Below are positions 18,177 to 25,291 of a stretch of DNA of 37,784 bases, piece by piece. Each line of letters begins with the position of its first letter. Position 1 is the first letter of the stretch. Source of the stretch: an uncultured Saprospirales bacterium (GTDB lineage: Bacteria; Bacteroidota; Bacteroidia; Chitinophagales; Saprospiraceae); assembly GCA_937864265.1 (NCBI GenBank), contig CALMIR010000108.1, positions 1 through 37,784 on the forward strand. The letters are read 5' to 3'. The notes beneath the pieces are model-generated. The model made no database searches. It was given only the letters and a program-made list of their open reading frames with translations, and was not told the origin of the DNA. The translations under genes were made by a program, and so were the position numbers.

Positions 18177-18572
18177 ATGGCAAAAGGAAAAGCAGTAAAA
18201 AAAGTTAAAAAACGGAATGTAAAAGTTGAGCCGGAAGGTCTGGCATTCGTGCAAGCCAGCTTCAACAATATCATTGTTTCCATCACGAATAAGAAAGGTC
18301 AGGTCATTTCCTGGTCTTCAGCTGGAAAGTCAGGCTTCAGAGGCTCCAAGAAAAATACACCTTATGCGGCACAGGTAGCTGCATCAGATGCTGCAAAAAC
18401 AGCGTATGAGGCAGGCATGCGTACCGCCGAGGTATATGTAAAAGGCCCTGGCTCTGGTCGTGAAGCTGCTATCCGTGCTATTGACGTGTCAGGTATTAAA
18501 GTAACCCGCATTCAGGACATTACGCCGATTCCTCACAACGGCTGCCGTCCGCCTAAGCGTAGAAGGGTTTAA
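18177..18572 (+). CDS. rpsK: 30S ribosomal protein S11
   Basis: A 131-residue S11, in the 30S platform near the mRNA exit. [40 protein letters not shown] and the C-terminal [18 protein letters not shown] are diagnostic. The N-terminus ([19 protein letters not shown]) is lysine-rich. It is 70 bases from rpsM and 23 from rpsD. Confidence 0.98.
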   Translation: MAKGKAVKKVKKRNVKVEPEGLAFVQASFNNIIVSITNKKGQVISWSSAGKSGFRGSKKNTPYAAQVAASDAAKTAYEAGMRTAEVYVKGPGSGREAAIRAIDVSGIKVTRIQDITPIPHNGCRPPKRRRV

Positions 18573-18595
18573 ACAACTGAAAATCAAGTATTCCG

Positions 18596-19207
18596 ATGGC
18601 GAGATATACAGGTCCTACGACTAAAAAATCGAGAACTTTTGGGGAGTCAATTTACGGCTACGATAAATATTTTGAACGTAAGAAATATCCTCCTGGTCAG
18701 CATGGAAACGCCCGTAAGCGCCGCCAGCGCTCTGACTACGCCGTTCAGCTGATGGAGAAGCAAAAGGCCAAATATACGTACGGCCTGCTAGAGCGTCAGT
18801 TCCGCAATTTGTTTGAAAAAGCCAGCCGCAAGAAAGGGGTAACAGGTGAAGTATTGCTCCAGTTTTTGGAAGCTCGCCTGGACAACACGATCTATCGATT
18901 GGGCTTGGCACCAACCCGCCGAGCAGCCCGTCAGTTGGTCGGCCACCGACATGTTGTTGTGAATGGCATCGTTACCAACATTCCTTCTTACCACCTGCGT
19001 CCTGGTGATGTAGTGGGTATCAAAGGAAAATCACAAAACCTGGATGTTGTCAGGGATATGGTAGGTGCTAAGACGGAGGTTCGCAAATACACTTGGTTGC
19101 AATTCAACCCCGACAAACTGGAAGGCACTTTCGTCAGCTACCCGGAAAGAGAAGCCATTCCAGAAAAGATCAACGAGCAGTTGATCGTGGAATTGTATTC
19201 TAAGTAA
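18596..19207 (+). CDS. rpsD: 30S ribosomal protein S4
   Basis: A 203-residue S4, a primary 16S rRNA binder and the autogenous repressor of the alpha operon in E. coli and of its own gene in Bacillus. It opens [20 protein letters not shown] and contains the S4 RNA-binding domain ([20 protein letters not shown] and [13 protein letters not shown]). No zinc-binding cysteines occur near the N-terminus. The spacer that follows carries a strong hairpin and the larger structure shared with the rpoA-rplQ spacer. Confidence 0.98.
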   Translation: MARYTGPTTKKSRTFGESIYGYDKYFERKKYPPGQHGNARKRRQRSDYAVQLMEKQKAKYTYGLLERQFRNLFEKASRKKGVTGEVLLQFLEARLDNTIYRLGLAPTRRAARQLVGHRHVVVNGIVTNIPSYHLRPGDVVGIKGKSQNLDVVRDMVGAKTEVRKYTWLQFNPDKLEGTFVSYPEREAIPEKINEQLIVELYSK

Positions 19208-19217
19208 GATATACATT

Positions 19218-19270
19218 GCTGCATCCTCGTTGGCCTGCGCGCCGGCATGGATGCAGCTTTCTTTATTTCT
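19218..19270 (+). terminator. strong hairpin with T-rich tail after rpsD
   Basis: GCTGCATCC (19218-19226) pairs perfectly with GGATGCAGC (19249-19257). The inner part (TTGGC-CTGCGC-GCCGG) can extend the stem. TTTCTTTATTT follows. It lies ten bases after the rpsD stop and could end or attenuate transcription before rpoA. Confidence 0.6.
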
Positions 19271-19273
19271 TGT

Positions 19274-19391
19274 TCTTTGACAATTTTTGTGGGAAGAAAG
19301 CTTTAACGAAAAGCATAACGACTGAAAAGAGAAATGATTTACGCTAAGTCTTTGGCTTCCAATCACAAAAATTGTCAAAGAGTTCTATTTC
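19274..19391 (+). ncRNA. candidate structured RNA element, copy A (upstream of rpoA)
   Basis: TCTTTGACAATTTTTGTG (19274-19291) is the exact reverse complement of 19364-19381, an 18-pair stem closing a loop of 72 bases. Inside, GGAAG (19292-19296) faces CTTCC (19356-19360), extending the helix. The 3' half, 19343-19389, matches 20444-20489 in the next spacer at about 39 of 47 positions. The element ends 25 bases before the rpoA start, so it would be in the rpoA leader. It is seen in sequence; the function is inferred to be regulatory or a processing site. Confidence 0.65.
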
Positions 19392-19415
19392 TAAGGTATA
19401 GTTTCAAAATACAAT

Positions 19416-20414
19416 ATGAGTATTCTAAATTTCCAGAAGCCCGACAAGATCGTTATGCAAAAGTCAGACGAGTTTGAAGGGCTTTTTGAGTTCAAACCGT
19501 TGGAACCTGGCTTTGGCCAAACCGTCGGTAATTCACTTCGTCGAGTACTGCTTTCCTCTTTGGAAGGCTTTGCTATTTCTGCAGTACGCATTGCAGGAGT
19601 AGAACACGAATTTTCTTCTATACGCGGAGTTGTTGAAGATGTGATCGAAATCATCCTCAACTTGAAGCAGGTACGCTTAAAGCAACTGCTTTCTGATGAG
19701 GATATTAACAACGAAAAAGTATATTTGACCATCAGCGGCAAAGAGGAATTCCGCGCCGGTGATATTGAAGAACATACCAATGTCTTCAAAGTAATGAACC
19801 CCGATCAGCTCATCTGCCAAATGGAGCCTTTCGTCAACCTGGAAATGGAATTGACCATCACCAAAGGCAGAGGCTATGTTCCCGCAGATGAAAACCTGCC
19901 CAAAGATGCACCCATTGGCGTTATTCCTTTGGATGCCATCTACACTCCTATCAAAAACGTATCTTACAAGATCGAGAACACGAGGGTAGGGCAGCGGACA
20001 GACTATGAGAAACTGACCATCGAAGTGGTAACGGATGGTACCATCCACCCGGAAGAAGCGATTAAAGATGCTTCTCGTATCCTCATCCAGCATTTGATGC
20101 TGATCACTGATGAGAACATCACTTTTGATGACGCTTCCAGCAGAGAAGAGAATATTGTGGATGAGCATATCCTCCACATGCGCAAATTGCTGAAAACTTC
20201 CTTAGAAGATTTGGATCTTTCTGTAAGAGCGTACAACTGCCTCAAGGCTGCCAAGATCAACACCCTGGCAGAACTGGTGCGTTACGATACACACGAATTG
20301 CTCAAGTTCCGCAACTTTGGTAAAAAATCCCTGGTTGAAATCGAGGAACTGCTACAAGATAAGGGCCTGACTTTCGGCATGGACCTGTCCAAGTACAAAC
20401 TGGACGAAGAATAA
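19416..20414 (+). CDS. rpoA: DNA-directed RNA polymerase alpha subunit
   Basis: A 332-residue alpha subunit, which dimerises to nucleate RNA polymerase assembly and contacts UP elements and activators. The N-terminal domain shows [20 protein letters not shown] and [19 protein letters not shown]. The C-terminal domain (about residues 255-330) has [20 protein letters not shown] and [18 protein letters not shown], the two HhH-type segments. It is preceded and followed by related structured spacers. Confidence 0.98.
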   Translation: MSILNFQKPDKIVMQKSDEFEGLFEFKPLEPGFGQTVGNSLRRVLLSSLEGFAISAVRIAGVEHEFSSIRGVVEDVIEIILNLKQVRLKQLLSDEDINNEKVYLTISGKEEFRAGDIEEHTNVFKVMNPDQLICQMEPFVNLEMELTITKGRGYVPADENLPKDAPIGVIPLDAIYTPIKNVSYKIENTRVGQRTDYEKLTIEVVTDGTIHPEEAIKDASRILIQHLMLITDENITFDDASSREENIVDEHILHMRKLLKTSLEDLDLSVRAYNCLKAAKINTLAELVRYDTHELLKFRNFGKKSLVEIEELLQDKGLTFGMDLSKYKLDEE

Positions 20415-20420
20415 TTGACC

Positions 20421-20490
20421 TTCTTGACAAATGCTGTGGTAAAGCTAAGTCTTTTGCTTGCATCACACCATTTGTCGAAGAGTTATATTG
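20421..20490 (+). ncRNA. candidate structured RNA element, copy B (upstream of rplQ)
   Basis: GACAAATG (20426-20433) pairs with CATTTGTC (20469-20476), and TGTG (20435-20438) with CACA (20464-20467), around one C-C mismatch. The loop contains AAAGCTAAGTCTTTTGCTT, able to form an AAGC/GCTT stem. Sequence 20444-20489 is about 39/47 identical to the 3' half of the element before rpoA. Two paired positions differ from copy A by compensatory changes, which supports an RNA structure. It begins just after the rpoA stop. Confidence 0.6.
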
Positions 20491-20499
20491 ATGGAAATA

Positions 20500-20533
20500 G
20501 CAGGCAGGGAATATTCCCTTTTTATCCACCTGC
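20500..20533. promoter_or_regulatory. nested palindrome upstream of rplQ
   Basis: AGGGAATATTCCCT (20506-20519) is a perfect 14-base palindrome, flanked by GCAGG (20500-20504) and CCTGC (20529-20533), which can pair around it. It lies between structure B and rplQ. It could be an operator or the base of an RNA hairpin. No function is known. Confidence 0.45.
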
Positions 20534-20619
20534 AATAACCTTTTTACGCTCGATAGACTGGCCTGTGGTCTTGCTGAAAAGCGCAGCGATAGAGGTGTTG
20601 CAAAGTAAATTTTTCCGAA

Positions 20620-21135
20620 ATGAGACACGGAGATAAGGTCAATGCTTTGGGCCGCAAGTATGGCCACCGCAAAGCACTTTTGAAAAACTTGGCAGGAGCT
20701 TTGATCGAGCACAAGCGCATCAACACGACGCTTGCTAAAGCAAAAGCCCTCAGACAGTATGTTGAACCTTTGATCACTAAGGCAAAGACAGATTCTGTAG
20801 CCAACCGCCGTACGGTATTCAGCTATCTTCAAAACAAAGAGGCCATCAAAGAATTATTTGGCCCTATTGCCGCTAAAGTTGGGGATCGCCCAGGTGGCTA
20901 CGTACGCGTTATCAAAACTGGCTTCCGCCGGGGCGACGGTGCTGAAACAGCTATGATCGAATTGGTGGACTTCAACGAAGTTTATACTGCTGGCAAACAA
21001 CAGGATGGTGGAAGCCGTCGCCGTCGCCGCCGCCGTGGTGGTAAAGGTGGTGGAATCGCTGCCGCTGCAGTTACTACTGCTGCCGCCGCTACTGCTGTTG
21101 CAACAGAAGATACCATTGCAGAAGAAGAAGAATAG
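20620..21135 (+). CDS. rplQ: 50S ribosomal protein L17 with C-terminal extension
   Basis: A 171-residue L17, located near the tunnel exit. The core (about 1-120) begins [20 protein letters not shown] and includes [20 protein letters not shown] and [20 protein letters not shown]. After about residue 125 comes an Arg/Gly run ([14 protein letters not shown]), an Ala/Thr-rich stretch, and an acidic end (EDTIAEEEE), making it about 45 residues longer than the E. coli protein. It is the last gene of the ribosomal cluster and is followed by a strong terminator. Confidence 0.97.
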   Translation: MRHGDKVNALGRKYGHRKALLKNLAGALIEHKRINTTLAKAKALRQYVEPLITKAKTDSVANRRTVFSYLQNKEAIKELFGPIAAKVGDRPGGYVRVIKTGFRRGDGAETAMIELVDFNEVYTAGKQQDGGSRRRRRRRGGKGGGIAAAAVTTAAAATAVATEDTIAEEEE

Positions 21136-21167
21136 TTTCGACTTTTCATAAGGTTGACGAAACCGAT

Positions 21168-21217
21168 AAAAAAACATCCCAAATTTTGGCTTTAGCTGAA
21201 GTTTGGGATGTTTTTTT
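21168..21217. terminator. bidirectional intrinsic terminator closing the ribosomal cluster
   Basis: Bases 21168-21183 (seven As, then CATCCCAAA) are the exact reverse complement of 21202-21217 (TTTGGGATG, then Ts), a 16-pair stem with an 18-base loop. Ts run to 21219 on the plus strand, and the A run gives Ts on the minus strand. It serves rplQ from the left and the EamA gene from the right. The minus-strand stop codon at 21218-21220 abuts the stem. Confidence 0.92.
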
Positions 21218-22135
21218 TTACATACTCTTTAAAGGCTTGCGGTTGGCCAAACGCCCCGAGTGGATGAAAAACACACCAGTGAGCATGATGATAGCGGCCA
21301 ATGTCGATTGACTGGTAATTACTTCATTGTTGAAAGCCCAGCCCAGGAGCATGGCTACTACGGGGTTGACATAGGTGGAGGTCGCCACTATATCGGGGCT
21401 TACTTTTTGCAATAGATAATTGAAAGCTGAAAAGGTGACCATAGAGCCAAAAATGACGAGATAAATCCAAGATAATCCAGCTTTCATGCCAACATCTGTT
21501 GTGGCAAATCCTGCGGATTCCCCACTGATCAGGCTACTCAGAATCAATACCAATCCGCCCAAAACCATTTGCAAGGCAGTGCCCTGAGCGCGATACACCG
21601 GCAGATCGAGGCGCGTAATAACCACTGAGGCAAAACTCCAACTCACTACGCTGACTCCAATGATGCCAATACCAAACAGCACAGCATCATCCGAAACGAG
21701 GCGGGGCTGCCCGATGAGCAACGACATACCCACCATACCTAAGAATACCCCCAAAATGGCCTTCCAATTGGGTTTGTTACTCAAAATCAACCACATCAGC
21801 AAAGTGGTCAGCAAAGGCTGAAAGGTGGTAATCAGGGCCGCCATACCAGTATCGACGTATTGCTCTGCCCAAACTGTGCCGCCTGTGCCAATGCTTAGAA
21901 ATAAGATCCCCATCATCGCCACATTGCCCAACTGTTTCAGGCTGATTCTTTGTGCCTTCCCGCTAGATAAGGCCAAGCCATACAACAGGCAACCCGCTAC
22001 AAAAAAACGGGTACCGGCCATGAGAAAGGGCGGGATGTCCTGTATGGCAAAATAATTGAGCAAATAAGTGCTTCCCCAAATGAAGTAAATAGCTCCAAAG
22101 GATAGGATGATCAATACCGACTCGGGAATGCGCAT
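21218..22135 (-). CDS. EamA/DMT-family permease (YedA-like)
   Basis: A 305-residue inner-membrane protein with about ten transmembrane helices in two EamA repeats, as in drug/metabolite transporters. The N-terminal GAIYFIWGSTYLLNYFAIQDIPPFLMAGTRF region (in pieces) is typical of the YedA/RhaT-like branch, and PLLTTLLMWLILSNKPNWKAILG begins the end of repeat one. The substrate cannot be predicted. Its start codon overlaps the ettA stop (TAATG), so it is probably translated from the ettA transcript. Its stop touches the shared terminator. Confidence 0.88.
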   Translation of the reverse strand: MRIPESVLIILSFGAIYFIWGSTYLLNYFAIQDIPPFLMAGTRFFVAGCLLYGLALSSGKAQRISLKQLGNVAMMGILFLSIGTGGTVWAEQYVDTGMAALITTFQPLLTTLLMWLILSNKPNWKAILGVFLGMVGMSLLIGQPRLVSDDAVLFGIGIIGVSVVSWSFASVVITRLDLPVYRAQGTALQMVLGGLVLILSSLISGESAGFATTDVGMKAGLSWIYLVIFGSMVTFSAFNYLLQKVSPDIVATSTYVNPVVAMLLGWAFNNEVITSQSTLAAIIMLTGVFFIHSGRLANRKPLKSM

Positions 22136-23814
22136 TAGCGATTGATGACGTTTTTGAACTTAGGCCTTCTCGGCTGTAGGTCGCCCAGTTTTTCTTTTTT
22201 CATCTGCTCGTACTGCGAGTAATTGCCTTCAAAAAACACCACCTCCGCTTCGTCTTCGAAGGATAAGATATGGGTAGCAAGCCGGTCAATAAACCAACGG
22301 TCGTGGGAAATCACCAGCACACAGCCGGCAAAGTTTTCCAAGGCATCTTCCAGCGCTCTCAGCGTGTTCACATCAATATCATTGGTAGGTTCATCCAGCA
22401 ACAATACATTGCCACCTTCTTTTAGGGTGATGGCCAAGTGTACCCGGTTGCGTTCCCCCCCGGAGAGCATGCCCAGCTTTTTTTGCTGATCAGAACCGGC
22501 AAAGTTGAACTTGCTGATATAAGCACGGGCATTGACAGTGGCATTGCCGATGCTCAACAAGTCATTGCCTTCGGAAATTACGTCAAATACCGTTTGTTCT
22601 TTGTTTTGCAAGTCCGCATGCGACTGATCCACGTAAGCCATTTTTACCGTATCGCCGAGGATGATATTTCCTTTATCGGGCTGTTCCTTGCCCATCAACA
22701 TGCGGAACAAGGTACTTTTACCGACGCCATTGGGGCCAATGATGCCTACGATGGCATTGCGCGGGATGCTAAAGTTGAGGTTTTCAAACAACACGCGGTC
22801 GCCAAATCCTTTGCTCAGGCTTTGCACATCAATGACAACTTCCCCCAAACGCGGACCGGAAGGGATGTACAGCTCCAGTTTTTGTTCCTTTTCTTTGCTT
22901 TCCTCATCGGCTAGCTTTTCATAGGCATTCAAACGAGCCTTTCCTTTGGCTTGACGGGCTTTGGGTGCCATGCGGATCCAGTCCAACTCTCGTTCCAGGG
23001 TTTTGCGGCGCTTGCTTTCTGTTTTTTCTTCCTGCTCCAGGCGGCGTGCCTTTTGCTCCAACCAAGAGGAGTAATTGCCCTCCCAAGGAATACCCTCACC
23101 CCGGTCAAGTTCGAGGATCCAGCCAGCTACATTATCCAGGAAGTAACGGTCGTGGGTAACGGCGATAACCGTTCCGGGAAATTCTTGCAGATACTGTTCC
23201 AGCCAATGCACCGATTCGGCATCGAGGTGGTTGGTAGGTTCATCCAGCAATAGAATATCGGGCTGGCTCAGCAGCAAGCGCGCCAAAGCAACCCGGCGGC
23301 GTTCACCACCAGATAGCACCTTCACGGGGGCATCATCGGGTGGGCAGCGCAAGGCATCCATAGCGGTACTCAGCTTGTTGTCGATCTCCCAGGCGTTGTA
23401 ATGGTCGAGTTTTTCCATCAATTCTCCCTGCCGGTCAATGACGCGCATCATTTCATCATCATCCAATGGCTCGGCCAGTTTCATGTTGATCTCGTCGTAT
23501 TCTGCCAGCATGTCCATGATATGCTGAACTCCCTCTTCCACGACCTGGCGCACGGTCTTGTTTTCATCCAAAGCAGGCTCTTGCTCCAGTAGGCCAATTT
23601 TATAGCTCCCATCAAAACTGATGCGGCCTTCATAGTTCTGTTCTACCCCGGCAATAATTTTGAGCAGGGTGGACTTACCAGAGCCATTGAGGCCTAAAAC
23701 CCCGATTTTGGCGCCGTAAAAAAAGCTCAGCCATATATTATTGAGTACTTTCTTGCTGGGAGGGTAGGTTTTGGATACTCCCTCCATCGAAAAGATCACT
23801 TTGTGGTCGGACAT
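22135..23814 (-). CDS. ettA: energy-dependent translational throttle protein EttA (ABC-F ATPase)
   Basis: A 559-residue ABC-F protein with two ATPase domains and no membrane segments. It binds the ribosomal E site and, in E. coli, gates the first peptide bond according to the ATP/ADP ratio. Walker A motifs are GLNGSGKS (41-48) and GPNGVGKS. Signatures are LSGGERRRVALARLLL and LSGGERNRVHLAITL; Walker B motifs are LDEPTNHLD and LDEPTNDID. The linker between them (EEKTESKRRKTLERELDWIRM) is the coiled-coil P-site interaction region. The length (E. coli 555) and the end, RRPKFKNVINR, point to EttA rather than Uup or YbiT. Confidence 0.94.
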   Translation of the reverse strand: MSDHKVIFSMEGVSKTYPPSKKVLNNIWLSFFYGAKIGVLGLNGSGKSTLLKIIAGVEQNYEGRISFDGSYKIGLLEQEPALDENKTVRQVVEEGVQHIMDMLAEYDEINMKLAEPLDDDEMMRVIDRQGELMEKLDHYNAWEIDNKLSTAMDALRCPPDDAPVKVLSGGERRRVALARLLLSQPDILLLDEPTNHLDAESVHWLEQYLQEFPGTVIAVTHDRYFLDNVAGWILELDRGEGIPWEGNYSSWLEQKARRLEQEEKTESKRRKTLERELDWIRMAPKARQAKGKARLNAYEKLADEESKEKEQKLELYIPSGPRLGEVVIDVQSLSKGFGDRVLFENLNFSIPRNAIVGIIGPNGVGKSTLFRMLMGKEQPDKGNIILGDTVKMAYVDQSHADLQNKEQTVFDVISEGNDLLSIGNATVNARAYISKFNFAGSDQQKKLGMLSGGERNRVHLAITLKEGGNVLLLDEPTNDIDVNTLRALEDALENFAGCVLVISHDRWFIDRLATHILSFEDEAEVVFFEGNYSQYEQMKKEKLGDLQPRRPKFKNVINR

Positions 23815-23833
23815 ATTTTTTGGATTTGGAGGG

Positions 23834-23841
23834 CAAATATA
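23834..23841 (-). promoter_or_regulatory. promoter -7 box for ettA
   Basis: On the minus strand this reads TATATTTG, an exact TAnnTTTG. It lies 20 bases upstream of the ettA ATG, implying a leader of about 10-15 bases. No TTG is found at the expected upstream distance. Confidence 0.55.
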
Positions 23842-24317
23842 CTACGCATCAGGATGATGGAAAAATATACCCAAATGAAAGTACAGGGCAAAGGCAGATT
23901 ATTTTTGATGGGATAACAAATATGCTTGCTCGTTTCCTCCTATTGTTATAAATGACTATCACTAACGTGATTTGGATGAACCCGCGCAATTCCGATAAGG
24001 TCACTTTCAGCGATGGTGAATAAATGCTAAGTAATCATCCAAAGTCAAAAGAATTGTGTATTTGAATCCAATATGCCCCAAACCTCAGAGGGGGGGAAGG
24101 ATTAATATCCAAAGCAGGTTAAGTACTCCTTGCTGGTGTTTTTTTGCCACCGCTTCGCGGTTCTGGAGTGGAAAGGCGTAGCCCCCCGAAGATCAAGGCG
24201 CAAATGCCCAATTCAGGTAAGGGCATTCAAAAGGAGAGATATAGCCTGTGTCGGCGTAATTTCAAATCACGCCGACACAAGATGGAAAAGCTCCGAAAAG
24301 CTATTTTTTCATCAACA
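23842..24317. other. about 480-base non-coding gap between ettA and can
   Basis: No frame with coding character was found on either strand. It contains a small hairpin ACCGC-TTC-GCGGT (24149-24161) inside a GC-rich patch (about 24145-24200), which differs in composition from its surroundings and looks like a fragment of a dispersed repeat. It also holds the perfect 11-pair hairpin at 24247-24279. The rest is AT-rich and featureless. Confidence 0.6.
24247..24279 (-). repeat. GTGTCGG hairpin repeat, copy 1 (3' of can)
   Basis: TGTGTCGGCGT (24247-24257) is the exact reverse complement of 24269-24279, with an 11-base loop. It lies 38 bases past the can stop. A second copy with the same arm sequence is at 36399-36430, past the pirin stop. 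When read as minus-strand RNA, both stems extend through G-U pairs, which suggests they act in that orientation. No T tract follows. Confidence 0.7.
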
Positions 24318-24965
24318 CTAAACCGTTACACCGACACCCAAATCGTATATCTCCTGAATATGTTTCAGTTTCTCCTCAAAATCAATTTTTAAATCAATGA
24401 GATTGCCGGTACGGATGTCGAATACCCAGCCATGTACGATGGGATAGCCCGTTTCGACAAACTGTTTTTGGACAATAGCCGTTTTAATGACGTTGATGCA
24501 CTGTTCTTCAACATTCAATTCTACCAATCTTTTATAGCGGGCATCTTCGTCAGCGATAGCATTCAGCTCATCCTTATGCAAGCGATACACATCGCGGATG
24601 TTGCGGAGCCAAGGATTCAGAATGCCCAAATCCTGAGCCTGCATGGCCGCTTTTACGCCCCCGCAGTAATAATGGCCGCACACCACTACATGCTTCACTT
24701 TCAAATGACCGACGGCATATTGGATCACGCTCATCGCATTCAGGTCGGTATTGCTCACCACATTGGCGATGTTGCGATGCACGAACATTTCTCCCGGCTG
24801 CACACCGCTCATTTCCTCTGCAGTTACCCGGCTGTCGCTGCAACCGATGTAAAGGAATTCAGGGCTTTGACCTTCAGCTAGGTGTTTGAAAAATTCGCTA
24901 TTTGAAGCCTTCTTTTCAGCTACCCATTTCTGGTTATTTTCAAAAATTTCTTGATACAAGCTCAT
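24318..24965 (-). CDS. can: beta-class carbonic anhydrase
   Basis: A 215-residue zinc enzyme that interconverts CO2 and bicarbonate in the cytoplasm. Zinc ligands are C42 (in GCSDSRV), H98 and C101 (in VCGHYYCGG), and the D44/R46 dyad is present. FVHRNIANVV is the substrate-side signature. The protein matches the E. coli Can type. The last residues (GVGVTV) are encoded by DNA closely resembling an arm of the nearby hairpin repeat. It diverges from lpdA across a 326-base gap. Confidence 0.94.
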   Translation of the reverse strand: MSLYQEIFENNQKWVAEKKASNSEFFKHLAEGQSPEFLYIGCSDSRVTAEEMSGVQPGEMFVHRNIANVVSNTDLNAMSVIQYAVGHLKVKHVVVCGHYYCGGVKAAMQAQDLGILNPWLRNIRDVYRLHKDELNAIADEDARYKRLVELNVEEQCINVIKTAIVQKQFVETGYPIVHGWVFDIRTGNLIDLKIDFEEKLKHIQEIYDLGVGVTV

Positions 24966-25049
24966 GTTAGTATTACTTTTAGAAACGAAAGTATAAATAA
25001 AAAATCACTAAATAAAGGATTTTCGGATAAGAAATGCAGAAAAATTAAG

Positions 25050-25132
25050 TTCCCGATTTGTCCTTACAATAGCGGGCTAAACGATTCACTTCAAGTGTGG
25101 CCGCTATTGTAAGGACTCTGATAAATCGGGAA
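25050..25132. repeat. long inverted repeat (fold-back element)
   Basis: TTCCCGATTT (25050-25059) pairs with AAATCGGGAA (25123-25132), and GTCCTTACAATAGCGG (25060-25075) pairs perfectly with 25101-25116. Only a six-base bulge (25117-25122) interrupts 26 pairs. The 25-base loop holds a small palindrome, CACTT-C-AAGTG (25087-25097). It has the look of a small non-autonomous fold-back or REP-like element. No clear target duplication was found. Confidence 0.8.
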
Positions 25133-25201
25133 GTGATTTTTTGCACACTACATAAGTTAGTTCAAATGGGAAGCCGATGCCTATATTTCCGTATAGTACC
25201 C

Positions 25202-25209
25202 TATATTTG
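25202..25209 (+). promoter_or_regulatory. promoter -7 box for lpdA
   Basis: TATATTTG fits TAnnTTTG exactly and is followed by GCAGCAG. The -33 position (about 25180) has no TTG. The fold-back element ends 69 bases upstream, so it is not in the predicted transcript. Confidence 0.5.
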
Positions 25210-25291
25210 CAGCAGTTTTTCAACAACCTGCCTATGAGCATGTTTTTTCATAGCAGGCTAACATTACGTTTTATTTCAATCAAAGATAGTT

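Larger units (their letters stand above)
24966..25291. other. 326-base intergenic region between can and lpdA
   Basis: No gene. It holds a possible minus-strand -7 box for can (TACTTTCG, one mismatch, at 24986-24993), a long fold-back element (25050-25132), and a plus-strand -7 box for lpdA (25202-25209). The lpdA leader from there to 25291 is about 75 bases with no strong hairpin seen. Confidence 0.6.
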
